A stretch of 64,000 nucleotides of DNA, from the NCBI RefSeq assembly GCF_009189165.1, contig NZ_CP045118.1:558001-622000 (forward strand). The letters are read 5' to 3'. This DNA is from Pseudomonas sp. SCB32. GTDB lineage: Bacteria; Pseudomonadota; Gammaproteobacteria; Pseudomonadales; Pseudomonadaceae. The notes under the pieces were generated by a model, which saw nothing but the letters and a program-made list of their open reading frames with translations, did no database searches and was not told the origin of the DNA. Both the position numbers and the translations under genes were made by a program. Shown piece after piece: positions 1 through 8,094 of this stretch. Positions within the stretch are counted from its first letter, which is position 1. Each line of letters starts with the position of its first letter.

Positions 1-1194
1 GACCTGTTCGGCATCGTTGAGGCTGGCCAGGTCATCGAGCAGCACCACGAACTCGTCGCCGCCGAAGCGCGCCAGGTGATCGCCCAGGCGCAGGCAACGC
101 AGCAGACGTTGGGCGACTTCCACCAGCACCCGGTCGCCCACCGCGTGGCCGAGGCTGTCGTTGATCAGCTTGAAGCGATCCAGGTCGATGAACAGCAGGG
201 CGGACTCGCGCGCACCGGGGCGGCGCTGGCGCATCAGTGCCTGCTGCAGCAGCTCGTCCAGGCGCAGGCGGTTGGCCAGGCCGGTCAGTGGGTCGTGCCG
301 CGCTGCGTGGTTGAGCTGGTGCTCGCTGGCCTTGCGCTGGCTGATGTCGGTCTGCGAGCCGGCCATGCGCCCGTCGGTGATCACCCCGCGCGCCTGCACC
401 CAGAGGTAGCCGCCGTCGCGCTGGCGGATGCGGTACTCGTGATTGAGCAGCGGGCTGCTGCCGCGCAGGTGCGCATCGATGGCCTGGCGCAGGCCGGGCA
501 GGTCGTCCGGGTGCACGCGGGTGAACCAGCTGGTACTGCTCTCGCCCAGATTGTCGCGGGAGAGGCCGAGCATGCGCGACCAGCGTTCGGAGACGTAGAG
601 GCGATCGTTGCCCAGGTCCCAGTCCCAGATGCCATCGTTCGCCCCACGCAGGGCTCGGGCGAAGCGCGCCTCGCTGTCTTCCAGCGCCTGGCGCTGCGCC
701 GCGCCGTAGGTGTCGATGGCCAGCGACATGTCGAAGAACACCCGCTTGAGCAGGCTGCTGAAGGCCGGGGCTTCCGGCGCATCGCCGAGCAGCTCGTCGA
801 GCATGTGCTCCAGGTACAAGCGGTAGGCGCCCAGGTACCACTTCAGCTCCACGCCCACATGCTGGTGCACCAGCCCGATGCGCAGGCGATCACGCACATA
901 ATCGGCGCTCTGCGGGGCGTCCCAGAGTTGGCGGTAGTACTCGAACTGGCTGCGCTTGAGCCGCTCCAGCGTGGCGGGGTCGGCGAGGATCGCCGCCAGG
1001 TGCGGGTAATGGCGCAGGTGGTCGTAGAGTCGCTCGATGAACTGCCGGTGGCACAGATCGAGTTCGCTGGCGCGTCCGTTCAACTGACGGGCATCGTCCT
1101 CGCCCCAGTTCAGATACTCCAGGCGCTGATCGATTTCCGTCATCGACAGGCCGATGCGCTCGAGCACGCTATCGAGCTTCGGTCCCAGGCCCAT
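1..1194 (-). CDS. Globin-coupled PAS-GGDEF diguanylate cyclase (3' end outside window)
   Basis: The frame is open from the ATG at 1194 to the window edge (398 codons, no stop), with GGAG upstream of the start. Residues about 1–160 look like a protoglobin/globin-coupled sensor; the stretch RIGLVHQHVGVELKWYLGAY carries the likely proximal haem histidine. A PAS domain with PAC-type ending follows (about 175–300), then a GGDEF domain with an intact FGGDEF signature near the window edge. The expected role is haem-gas (oxygen) controlled synthesis of c-di-GMP from two GTP, in the cytoplasm. Whether an EAL domain follows cannot be seen. It and rmcA, another c-di-GMP enzyme, flank the prophage, so they were near neighbours before insertion. 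Confidence 0.88.
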   Translation of the reverse strand, partial: MGLGPKLDSVLERIGLSMTEIDQRLEYLNWGEDDARQLNGRASELDLCHRQFIERLYDHLRHYPHLAAILADPATLERLKRSQFEYYRQLWDAPQSADYVRDRLRIGLVHQHVGVELKWYLGAYRLYLEHMLDELLGDAPEAPAFSSLLKRVFFDMSLAIDTYGAAQRQALEDSEARFARALRGANDGIWDWDLGNDRLYVSERWSRMLGLSRDNLGESSTSWFTRVHPDDLPGLRQAIDAHLRGSSPLLNHEYRIRQRDGGYLWVQARGVITDGRMAGSQTDISQRKASEHQLNHAARHDPLTGLANRLRLDELLQQALMRQRRPGARESALLFIDLDRFKLINDSLGHAVGDRVLVEVAQRLLRCLRLGDHLARFGGDEFVVLLDDLASLNDAEQV

Positions 1195-1236
1195 GCTTGG
1201 CTCCTTGCGGGTGGCTGGTTTTTGTTCGGGCATGAA

Positions 1237-1285
1237 AAAAGCGCCGGTTCGTCAGCCGAATGAACGGCGACAAACACGGCGCTTT
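1237..1285 (-). terminator. Hairpin with T-run upstream of the diguanylate cyclase gene
   Basis: On the minus strand, arms AAAGCGCCG and CGGCGCTTT enclose a second potential stem (GCCGTTC/GAACCGGC-like) and are followed by a run of T. It lies between the small gene at 1356–1691 and the start at 1194. It could end transcription of the upstream gene or act as an attenuator in the leader of the cyclase gene. Confidence 0.5.
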
Positions 1286-1355
1286 GTCTTGCAGGCCCAC
1301 AAGTCCTGCCCGGCAAAGCCAGCTTCCGCAGCGGCGGAACGCGGGTCGGAGAGTT

Positions 1356-1691
1356 TTACACCAGTGCCCGCGGCGCCGACAACTCTTCCAGCGCAATACT
1401 GAGCCGCCGCCGCAATTCCCCCAGCTCACGAGAGCGGAAGGCATGGCGGCTGCGTTCCAGCACGCCGATGGCGTCGGCCAGCAATGCATGCAACTGCGCC
1501 GTCTCGCTCAGGGGCGCATCCTTGAACCAGCGGCACAGCGGCGCCTGCACGCAATCCTGGGGGCCTTCGAGCACCGCACAGGGGAGACTGTAGGCAGCCA
1601 GCAGGGCACGCACCTGACGGGCCTGCGCCGGGTCCTGGGAAGCGACCAGCAGCTGCACCGGGAACCGGTGGAGAGTCATGACAAAGCTCAT
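1356..1691 (-). CDS. Small protein of unknown function
   Basis: An open frame of about 111 codons, read from the ATG at 1691; alternative starts are ATG 1679 and TTG 1700, and none has a strong Shine-Dalgarno. The product begins as a predicted beta-alpha unit (FPVQLLVASQDPAQARQVRALLA), reminiscent of a receiver-like or Rossmann-type edge, and ends in a charged helix (ELGELRRRLSIALEEL). I recognise no family. Codon use is like the neighbours, so it is probably a real chromosomal gene. It lies directly upstream of the globin-GGDEF gene on the same strand and might be linked to it, but the hairpin between them argues against simple co-transcription. Confidence 0.5.
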   Translation of the reverse strand: MSFVMTLHRFPVQLLVASQDPAQARQVRALLAAYSLPCAVLEGPQDCVQAPLCRWFKDAPLSETAQLHALLADAIGVLERSRHAFRSRELGELRRRLSIALEELSAPRALV

Positions 1692-1850
1692 TGGTGGCAA
1701 AAGGACATCAATGTATCCCTGTATGGGTATTGAGCATTGATCCCTGTCATGCCTGAGCGCGTCCCGTTGGGGGTTGGTGTGATGTGGCTCGCATTGTGGG
1801 CGAGAGGGGCGGTGGCGCTACGCCAGACTCGCCCGTAATAGCAACTGCCT

Positions 1851-1934
1851 TCTGGGTCCCCGCGTTCGCGGGGATGACGGCGCAGCGAGTGGTCAAGTCC
1901 TGTCACTCCCGCGCACGCGGGAGCCCAGAAGACA
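1851..1934. repeat. REP/BIME-like inverted doublet
   Basis: Two inverse palindromic units. TCTGGGTCCCCGCG...GGGGATGAC (1851–1878) is followed by its near reverse complement, GTCACTCCCGCG...GGGAGCCCAGA (from 1902). The same doublet recurs at 47853–47940. A second type of palindrome (TAGGAGCGGACC/TTGTCCGCGAT) follows at about 1938–1960. Together they fill the 287-base gene-free stretch 1692–1978. Confidence 0.75.
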
Positions 1935-1978
1935 GCGTAGGAGCGGACCTTGTCCGCGATTCCCAACGCCCCGAAGAA

Positions 1979-2464
1979 TCAACGCAGGGTGCGCAGATCC
2001 TCCTCCATCAACCGCACGGCATCGCTCCAACGCACCCAGAGCTTGCCCTGCCAATCCATCACGCTCATCAGATGCCCTTCCACCCGCTCCATGCGCCGTT
2101 GCGGCAGATGCGGATTGTGCTGCTGCGCGTCGCGCAGCGCTGGCACCACCTCGTTGCTCAGCCACTGCCGCAGGCTGCGGTTCTCCGGGTGATAGAAATG
2201 CACCATCAGCAGCGCGTACAGGCCGCTCTCGCTGACCAGGTATTCCTTCTCGGCCGCCCCTGCGATCTGTTCGAGGCGCACCTGATCCGGGTCCAGCTTC
2301 TGCGTGAAGCGCTTGCCCAGGTGGCTGTTGGTCAACTTCGTCAGGTCGCGCAGGACGAACCACGCCTGCCGCTCGATCAGCAGCCCGCGCAGCCGGCGGT
2401 TGTAACGGTGGAAAACGGTAGGAATCAGGCCTTCGTCGGCCGGGAGTGAATCGGAAGTCTTCAT
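1979..2464 (-). CDS. BRO-N (antirepressor-type) domain protein
   Basis: A 161-residue protein read from the ATG at 2464, with GGAG seven bases upstream. Residues about 15–110 match the BRO family N-terminal DNA-binding domain (RDLTKLTNSHLGKRFTQ, then ESGLYALLMVHFYHPENRSL and RQWLSNEVVPALRD). The C-terminus is a short helical tail instead of a KilA-C or ANT domain. In phages such proteins act as antirepressors or transcription regulators. This one is outside attL, so it belongs to the chromosome or to an older phage remnant. Its leader contains a multi-stem RNA (2518–2593) that resembles the C4 antisense RNA known to control phage antirepressors. Confidence 0.75.
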   Translation of the reverse strand: MKTSDSLPADEGLIPTVFHRYNRRLRGLLIERQAWFVLRDLTKLTNSHLGKRFTQKLDPDQVRLEQIAGAAEKEYLVSESGLYALLMVHFYHPENRSLRQWLSNEVVPALRDAQQHNPHLPQRRMERVEGHLMSVMDWQGKLWVRWSDAVRLMEEDLRTLR

Positions 2465-2517
2465 GCTGTCTCTCCATGTACATCCAGGAAGCCGCCGCCC
2501 GAACAACCGAAGAGGGA

Positions 2518-2593
2518 GGCGGACCGTGCAAGGGTGGAATGCCGGATGCGAGAACGAACCGGTAGGGCAATAGCCCACCTCACACGGTCCGCC
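2518..2593 (-). ncRNA. Structured leader RNA, candidate C4-like antisense RNA
   Basis: On the minus strand an 11-bp perfect outer stem (GGCGGACCGTG/CACGGTCCGCC) encloses two hairpins, GGGC-TATT-GCCC and CCGG...CCGG. This closed multibranch element lies 54 bases upstream of the BRO-N start. The shape, position and GGGCTATTGCCC hairpin recall C4/IsrK-type antisense RNAs found upstream of phage antirepressor genes. The family assignment is from memory and needs a covariance-model search. Confidence 0.45.
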
Positions 2594-2838
2594 ATAGACC
2601 GCCAGACAGTGAATGCTACTTGGCAATCGCTCTCTGCATATGGCTTACGTGTCGTTCTCGCTTTCAGGATTCCACTCCTGGCCGCAGCAGGTGCCGCGAC
2701 AGCCGAAACGCTACGCAGAGGCCTTGTAGGACAGCAACGCCGTTGCGGCGTAGGGCAATTCGCAAGTTGCTGAGATGCCTATTTGGCTCATTTAGTGAGC
2801 CGAATAGCGCAATCAATCGGCTCACTGCGCCAGAAACA

Positions 2839-2868
2839 CAAAAGCCGCGCATTCGCGCGGCTTTTGCT
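2839..2868 (-). terminator. Original tRNA-locus terminator
   Basis: Minus-strand hairpin AAAAGCCGCGC-GAAT-GCGCGGCTTTT, just downstream of the displaced tRNA 3' end. A similar hairpin is present beside attR, so the phage carries its own copy. Confidence 0.75.
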
Positions 2869-2870
2869 GA

Positions 2871-2920
2871 AAGGGTGGTGGGCCCACACGGACTTGAACC
2901 GTGGACCAAAGGATTATGAG
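2871..2920. repeat. attL: 50-bp direct repeat containing displaced tRNA 3' end
   Basis: Identical to 35139–35188. It contains the last 45 bases of the CAU tRNA, including CCA. The bases beyond 2920 differ from the tRNA, so this copy is a non-functional fragment left by integration. Confidence 0.93.
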
Positions 2921-3014
2921 CCCGAGATAGATTCCAGTGTCATCTGAGAAAACCCGTCTATTCCAGGGTTTTCCGTGACCATGCCCAGCAATGAGCGTCA
3001 ATTTCCCTCACGGG

Positions 3015-3034
3015 TGTGGACGCTGTGTGGACAC
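3015..3034 (+). promoter_or_regulatory. Predicted integrase arm-type sites, attL side
   Basis: Two 9-bp boxes, TGTGGACGC (3015–3023) and TGTGGACAC (3026–3034), start 11 bp apart. The same pair with the same spacing lies next to attR at 35033–35052. Paired boxes on both arms at one-helical-turn spacing are what a lambda-type integrase N-terminal domain binds. Confidence 0.6.
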
Positions 3035-3291
3035 TCCGAACTGTACCGGCTTTCACCCCCCTTCAATTCCTTTCACACCGTGAAAACCCTGCCCAGCCCC
3101 GGCGCCCCGCGTGCCTGCTGGCCCGGCGCCCTGGTTGCACCACCCTCCGGGATTGCACAAAAAAATCACGCAAGGCCCGTCGGCGGGAGGGGGATAAGTC
3201 CGTTTTGGCCTCCAGTTTTCTCGCGGCAGCGGATTTTGTGGCGAGCGGCACGGGGTTGTCCTGGTCCTGCTTGGTTGCCTATCTGCAGACG

Positions 3292-3319
3292 AAAAAAAGC
3301 CCGCTGGTAAGCGGGCTTT
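3292..3319 (-). terminator. Late operon terminator
   Basis: Minus-strand stem AAAGCCCGC-TTACCA-GCGGGCTTT followed by a T-run, 19 bases past the stop of the last late gene (3338). Confidence 0.85.
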
Positions 3320-3337
3320 GTCCGTACAGGCCGTGGA

Positions 3338-4102
3338 TTAGATGACGATTCCCCGGTGGGTGTAGTAGGCCTTGAGCGACTGATAAACCGCGTCCAGTTC
3401 TGCGTCACTCAGTTGGCGGCTGTAGAGCGCGGCGAAGTAGATCTCCGCCGTAGTAGATGGAGCATATGGACCAACGGTGGAGCCGATATTGAAGGTTTGA
3501 CCAAGGTCGAAAGTCCTGTCTACCGGAAGGGTCCGCGAGTCACTGTAGCCGGCCGTCTTGTCGACAAACTTCGCCTGGCGAGTGGGGGTGTGGAAGGACG
3601 ATGCCATCATCCTGATTGTGTTGGTAGGAACATCGATTTCCAAAGGCTCCACGGCGGGGTTCGTTGCTCCCTCCACGTAGCTAACAATCTGGCCAAGTTT
3701 CCCTTTGCCGTCGACGGGGCCCAGCCCCCGGAACCAGGTCGTTGTCCCAAGGGTAGTCGTGCCGGCTGGGGCTCCTTTGCGCTGCGACCCGAAGTTAGAG
3801 ACGTACATGGCGTCATCCTCGGTGGCTGGCGTTTTGAGGACCAGGACGATCGACATCGAGGGCGTGTGGTCGACTGCGGTTTTCAGGTAGTTCACCAAGT
3901 TGGTGAATACGGCACTGTGCGCCTTGACCACGGGAGCACCGACCAGCAGTGCGTCTGGCTTCCCTTTCGCCAGGTTGCGGCGCAGGTTGTCTGCCGAGCC
4001 GCCGAAGAAGTTCAGGTACTCCAGCCCGTCCTCCACGGCGGGGATGTAACTCACGGCGCGCTCGGAGAAGTCGGCGCCCTTTACAACGATACGAATGCCC
4101 AT
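3338..4102 (-). CDS. Phage LamG/concanavalin A-like tail-associated protein
   Basis: 254 residues from the ATG at 4102, preceded by AAGGAGC. The N-terminal half is unassigned. The C-terminal half ends with SDAELDAVYQSLKAYYTHRGI, the usual closing helix of phage LamG/ConA-like lectin modules, preceded by a strand-rich segment (TAEIYFAALYSRQLS). Such domains bind glycans, so a receptor-binding or tail-tip adhesin role is inferred. It is the last gene of the late operon, right after the esterase tailspike, and is followed by the operon terminator. Position and domain suggest it works with the tailspike in host attachment. A lysogenic-conversion product is possible but less likely. Confidence 0.6.
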   Translation of the reverse strand: MGIRIVVKGADFSERAVSYIPAVEDGLEYLNFFGGSADNLRRNLAKGKPDALLVGAPVVKAHSAVFTNLVNYLKTAVDHTPSMSIVLVLKTPATEDDAMYVSNFGSQRKGAPAGTTTLGTTTWFRGLGPVDGKGKLGQIVSYVEGATNPAVEPLEIDVPTNTIRMMASSFHTPTRQAKFVDKTAGYSDSRTLPVDRTFDLGQTFNIGSTVGPYAPSTTAEIYFAALYSRQLSDAELDAVYQSLKAYYTHRGIVI

Positions 4103-4113
4103 GGTGTTGCTCC

Positions 4114-6447
4114 TTAGATCAGGTCGGCGGTGATGCTGAACGCGATGCACCAGTTGTGAAGCGGATAGGGTTTGTCGATCAGGGCGGGAATGTTCGCCCC
4201 TGCGTACTGACCGCTGCCGGCGGTGTACACGTAGTTTTCAGAAGCCACGGTGTCGTCGCTGTCGCGCAGGTTGCCGTTGCCGTCGGTGGCCGCTTTGGTG
4301 CCGTACTGGACGCGCACGGCGCCGGAGGTGTCCCGCCCGAGGCGAATGCGGACGATGGTTGACGCGGCGAGCTCGACTGCCGAGACCGGAACCACGCCCG
4401 AGTCGTCCAGGATGCGGAAACCCTTCTCGGCGTAGCTGGTGGCGGTCAGTTGCACGTAGGGTGTGTCGAAGACCAAAGGCGGGCAGGGCACATGGAAGTC
4501 CACCAGGATCTCGCGCCCGCTGACGGTGGCACGGCGCGGCGACAACGGTTTCCACTGCTGGCCCAGGGTGACCACCCGGTGCAGCACCTTGCCCAGCTGC
4601 ATGCCGACCCAGCGGTAACCGTTGGCATCGAGGTGGCCACCCTTGTCGGTGTAGGGATAGATCGGCGTAGCCAGGAACCAGTTGCGTTCCTCTTTGGCCA
4701 GCTCCCACTGGGCCATGCCGATGGCCAGATCGTTGGTGTCCACGGTGTACGACGCGCCGGTCTGGTAGGTGACGACGGCCGGCGGATTGGACTGGCCGGC
4801 GACGCCCTGGGCGATATCGGCTTTCCAGATCGCGGCCTGGGCCTTCAGCTTCGCCTTGTAGCCGTCCTTGGTGGCGTCGGAGCCGCCGGCGCCGCCGTAA
4901 TTGTTTTCGCCTTGCATCCACAGAATGGCCGGGACGCAGTAGGTGACACCCTCGGTGGTGGCGATCTGTTTGACGCCCTGGGCGGCCTGCAGGAGGCGTT
5001 TGAACAGCTCGGGGCTGGCCCCTTTGCTCAGCTGCTCGACGCTTCTGCCGGCCACTCCGCAGTTCGACACGACGAACTTCCGTGACGGGTCTGCGCCCAG
5101 GCCGTGATACTGCAGGAACTGTTTGCGAGCGAAGTTCATCGCACCGACCTCGGCGCTTTCGCCTTCGTTGGCGGCACCAGGTGCAAGCGCTGCGACGGCG
5201 GCGTCATTGAGGATTGAGCCGCCATTCGCCGCCTGGGTGACGGCGACCAGGGGGTTCAGCGCGGCGCCGCCGAGTGGCAGGAACTGGGCGGTGGCGGTTT
5301 CGCTCGGGCGTGGACTGCCGCCGAACATGAGGTTGCCGCCCTGGGCCGTCTTGGACAGCGCGGGCCAGCCCTCGAAGCCAGTCGACAGGCTCTGGCCGTA
5401 CATTAGGAAGTGGTTGTAGGTGCAGACCGGCCGCTGCACCTCGGTGTTGAAGGTGCCGCGAATCGCTGCGGATGCGGCCAGGTTCTCGGCGTCACGGGCC
5501 GCCAGCTGCAGGGTGGCCGCCTCGCTTGCCTGCTCGCTGGCGGCGCCAGTGGCCTCCAGCCCGCCGTCGGGGTTCAGCTGCATCCCGACAAAGCCCCATT
5601 CATCGACGAACTGCACGTGACTGCCCTGGGCGTCCTGCAGCACGGCGTTGTCCAGCTCGAAGCGGTTCGAGCGGAAAGTAGCGCTCCGGGATTCCTGGGT
5701 TTCGGTGGACAGGGCCATCAGCGTGCCGTCGGCGCCGACCTCGAACAGCACATAGCCGTCGTCGTCGGTGACGTGGAAGCCGTCGCGGCTGGACTCGCCA
5801 GCCTCCAGGGCCTCAGTGACCAGGCCTTCCGGCCCCAGGTACGCCTCGCGGGTGCCGAAGCCCCCGGCGTTGTCGGCCTCGAAGCGCACATGTCCGGCTT
5901 CATCGACAACCGATAGATACGGCTGATTGAGCGAAGCGGCCCGGATCATGCCCAGGACATCCTGGACGGCGGTCGCGCTGGGGTATCGGCCTTTCTCCAC
6001 CGCTTGGCCGCCCTTGTTCTGGTACAGCACCAGGTAGTCGTTCGCGCCGCCGGCCGGGACGCTGAAGTAATGGCCGTCGCCCGTCGACTCAAGCCCCTCG
6101 GCGATGCTGGCTTTCAGCCCCGCCGACAGCTGCGCCACATCGCGCGCCGACTCGGCCCGGCTCGCGGCGGCTTCCACCGAACTGATGGTGTCGGTGACGT
6201 CGTTGCACTGCACGGCAATTCGGTAGTCGCGGGCGGCGCTGGTTACGCGCAGGTCATACAGCCCATTGGCGGCGGCGAACTGGATCAAACCGGTGGCATC
6301 GGTGGTGAAGGGGTTTGCCAGGGTGACGCCGTTGGCCTTACGCAGGCCGCTGGCCAGGATCTCGGTACCGCGTTCGTACAGGTAGCAGGTGGCATTGCCC
6401 AGGGTGTTGCCGGCGGCGTCCTGGGCGAAATAGGTTTTCAGTTCCAT
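4114..6447 (-). CDS. Tailspike/tail fibre with SGNH-type carbohydrate esterase domain
   Basis: 777 residues from the ATG at 6447 (AAGGAAAC upstream); the in-frame extension to 6573 overlaps the spike gene and is not used. The N-terminal part (1–80: MELKTYFAQDAAGNTLGNAT, typical of phage tail attachment heads) leads to a long repetitive central region. Residues about 345–620 form an SGNH/sialate-O-acetylesterase-like hydrolase: nucleophile block YGQSLS (about 350), a CGVAGRS block (about 465), WMQGENN (about 511) and a GGHLDANGYRWVG block with the candidate catalytic Asp/His (about 605). A C-terminal beta-rich domain closes the protein. The inferred role is deacetylation of host O-antigen or capsule during adsorption. 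Confidence 0.8.
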   Translation of the reverse strand: MELKTYFAQDAAGNTLGNATCYLYERGTEILASGLRKANGVTLANPFTTDATGLIQFAAANGLYDLRVTSAARDYRIAVQCNDVTDTISSVEAAASRAESARDVAQLSAGLKASIAEGLESTGDGHYFSVPAGGANDYLVLYQNKGGQAVEKGRYPSATAVQDVLGMIRAASLNQPYLSVVDEAGHVRFEADNAGGFGTREAYLGPEGLVTEALEAGESSRDGFHVTDDDGYVLFEVGADGTLMALSTETQESRSATFRSNRFELDNAVLQDAQGSHVQFVDEWGFVGMQLNPDGGLEATGAASEQASEAATLQLAARDAENLAASAAIRGTFNTEVQRPVCTYNHFLMYGQSLSTGFEGWPALSKTAQGGNLMFGGSPRPSETATAQFLPLGGAALNPLVAVTQAANGGSILNDAAVAALAPGAANEGESAEVGAMNFARKQFLQYHGLGADPSRKFVVSNCGVAGRSVEQLSKGASPELFKRLLQAAQGVKQIATTEGVTYCVPAILWMQGENNYGGAGGSDATKDGYKAKLKAQAAIWKADIAQGVAGQSNPPAVVTYQTGASYTVDTNDLAIGMAQWELAKEERNWFLATPIYPYTDKGGHLDANGYRWVGMQLGKVLHRVVTLGQQWKPLSPRRATVSGREILVDFHVPCPPLVFDTPYVQLTATSYAEKGFRILDDSGVVPVSAVELAASTIVRIRLGRDTSGAVRVQYGTKAATDGNGNLRDSDDTVASENYVYTAGSGQYAGANIPALIDKPYPLHNWCIAFSITADLI

Positions 6448-6463
6448 GCGGTTTCCTTGGGGA

Positions 6464-7417
6464 TTAAGCGGTGATCGGCTTGAGCTGGCCACCGAGCAGT
6501 GCGGCTTGCGCGGCTTTGGCGCTGAACTGCGCGGCGTCGCTCGGGGTCGGCGCCGGGCCGGGAACGTGGGCATGGCTGGCCAGTTGGGTGGCCAGCTGCT
6601 CCACCAGGTCGATCAGGCTGCAGAGGATCTGCAGCGCGTTGACGCCCTCGGAGCCCAGCCAGGTGGTGCTGGCCACGCTGCGGCGCACCCCCTGGATCTG
6701 CTCGCGCATGTCGCCGCCCACGTTGGCGTTGTGCGTCTGCCCCACCACCAGGTTCAGGTCGCGCCCGGTGGCCTGGTGCAGGTCGTCCATGGCGGCCAGG
6801 CTGAGCGAGCCGCCGGAAAGCAGCTTCATCGCGCCCAATGCCTCGACTTTCTTGGTGCCGCCCACCGTCTCGGTGGCGTGGTCATCCACCTCTATGGTGT
6901 GAGATTGGTAGTGCTCGGCGTTCGCCAGGGCCTCTACCGTGCGCTCCATGGCCTGATCGCGGATTGCCCCATCCGTCTGGCGCAGCCAGTTGCCGGACGC
7001 ATCCACGCGCTGCTGGGCGGCCTCGCTGTGCTGCCAGATCTGGTCCCCTTTCGGGATGCGCGGCAGGCTCAAACCGTGCGGGAGGATCTGCTGAATGTAG
7101 GGCTTGTGGGGGAGACCGTAGGCAAAGCTGACCACCACGGTGGTGCCCTCTTCGGGGAAGGCGAAAAAGCCCATCTCGTTGCCGCCGACCGGTACCGGCA
7201 GCGGCACGCCGGCCAGGATCGGCAGGGCCGGATCTGGCTCGCCGTTCTCGGCCAGCACCTCGATGTCGACCGCCAGGCGCGGGCGGAAGTCATCGCACAG
7301 CGCGCCGTCGGCCGGGGCATCGGCGACGCCCACGACGCGGGCAAAGCGGGGCAGGTGGTATCCCCCTGCGATCTCCGGAAATTGCCGCTCTACGGCGCGG
7401 CGGATCACGTCTTCCAT
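6464..7417 (-). CDS. Baseplate spike protein (gpV-like)
   Basis: 317 residues. Residues about 20–130 form an OB-fold (FARVVGVADAPADG, NEMGFFAFPEEGTTVVVSFA, KPYIQQILPHG) like phage baseplate assembly protein V. A beta-helical region with repeated short strands (QSHTIEVDDHATETVGGTKKVEA, KLLSGGSLSLAAMDDLHQ) follows, and then a C-terminal tail. It forms the central membrane-piercing spike under the hub. It is preceded by the gpD-like hub gene, whose 3' end overlaps its start by 13 bases. In P2, gene V sits among W and J; here it comes late in the operon, as in HP1/K139-type phages. Confidence 0.85.
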   Translation of the reverse strand: MEDVIRRAVERQFPEIAGGYHLPRFARVVGVADAPADGALCDDFRPRLAVDIEVLAENGEPDPALPILAGVPLPVPVGGNEMGFFAFPEEGTTVVVSFAYGLPHKPYIQQILPHGLSLPRIPKGDQIWQHSEAAQQRVDASGNWLRQTDGAIRDQAMERTVEALANAEHYQSHTIEVDDHATETVGGTKKVEALGAMKLLSGGSLSLAAMDDLHQATGRDLNLVVGQTHNANVGGDMREQIQGVRRSVASTTWLGSEGVNALQILCSLIDLVEQLATQLASHAHVPGPAPTPSDAAQFSAKAAQAALLGGQLKPITA

Positions 7418-8094
7418 CGGATGGCCATCTGGTTGTCGGCGAGGGTCACACTGGTGACGCGCTCGCCCTGGTTGATCGTTGCACCAGGACGCAGGCCAGG
7501 CAGCGCAGCGATGCGCGCCCCGCGATTGCCCTGGTAGTCGTCGAACAGCTCGACCGGGAGCTGCAGCGGTGGGCGGGTGCCGAAAAAACTGTCTGCCCAG
7601 TTGCCCACGAACACCTCGCCGTCGCCCTGCTGCTGCCAGATGCAGTCGGGAATCCCGAAAACCCGGGACAGGCTGTCCATGGCCTGATACCCGGCAGCAA
7701 GGCTGTAGAAGAACGGGGCCTTGGCTCTGGCGTAGGGCTGATCCGGCACGCGGAAACGCAGGCCGGTGGCATCGCTGATTGCAGCGAGGACAGTGCGCAA
7801 GTCGACGTGACGCAGGTTGAGAGGCAGCGGCGCCGCCAGCACGGCGGACAGTTCGCGGCAGAACAGCACCTGTTCCACTGCGTTGGCGGCGGTGCAGCGC
7901 TCGACGTAGCCGAGGAAGTGCCTCTGCAGGGGCTTGTCGTTGTAGCCGACATCGAGCGTCACCAGGCCTTTCACTGGCTCGCTGGCCTGGATGGTGAAGG
8001 CGGCGCGGCCTGGGCTGCGCAGCTCCAGGCGGATCTCGTCCTTGACCAGCGGGTAGGCTTTGCCGTCGATGCTCAGCACTTTGTTCAGCTTCAC
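7405..8094 (-). CDS. Baseplate hub protein (gpD/gp27-like)
   Basis: 229 residues from a GTG at 8094 (GTG AAG CTG), overlapping the previous stop by four bases. Strand-rich modules (LELRSPGRAAFTIQASEPVKGLVTLDVGYN, RHFLGYVERCTAANAVEQVLFCRELSAVL, TVLAAISDATGLRF) match the gp27/gpD hub fold that trimerises above the spike. It is shorter than P2 gpD (about 390 residues), which fits the compact hub of HP1/K139-type phages. The family is assigned on pattern and position, directly upstream of the spike gene. Confidence 0.7.
   Translation of the reverse strand: MKLNKVLSIDGKAYPLVKDEIRLELRSPGRAAFTIQASEPVKGLVTLDVGYNDKPLQRHFLGYVERCTAANAVEQVLFCRELSAVLAAPLPLNLRHVDLRTVLAAISDATGLRFRVPDQPYARAKAPFFYSLAAGYQAMDSLSRVFGIPDCIWQQQGDGEVFVGNWADSFFGTRPPLQLPVELFDDYQGNRGARIAALPGLRPGATINQGERVTSVTLADNQMAIRWKT

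Larger units (their letters stand above)
2465..2870. other. Gene-free stretch between the BRO-N gene and attL
   Basis: I see no convincing gene. It holds the structured RNA (2518–2593), an overlapping hairpin set built from GGCTCA/TGAGCC words (2785–2825: either GGCTCA-TTTAG-TGAGCC or GTGAGCCGA...TCGGCTCAC), and the terminator of the original tRNA locus (2839–2868). Confidence 0.6.
2921..3337. other. Gene-free attP-arm region
   Basis: No convincing gene in 417 bases. It contains the arm-type boxes (3015–3034), a stem GAAAACCC/GGGTTTTC (2948–2973), a palindrome TTTCAC-ACC-GTGAAA (3071–3085) and the late-operon terminator (3292–3319). Confidence 0.6.

Noticed and set aside
1979..2593. Extending the prophage leftward to include the BRO-N gene
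   Set aside because: The 50-bp repeat and the tRNA terminator at 2839–2920 fix the boundary; the BRO-N gene lies outside.
2975..3345. Two overlapping plus-strand frames in the attP arm
   Set aside because: No ribosome site and no coding bias; the region is explained by arm sites and the late terminator.
6448..6573. N-terminal extension of the esterase tailspike
   Set aside because: It overlaps the spike gene, is Pro/Arg-rich, and the ATG at 6447 has a good AAGGA site.
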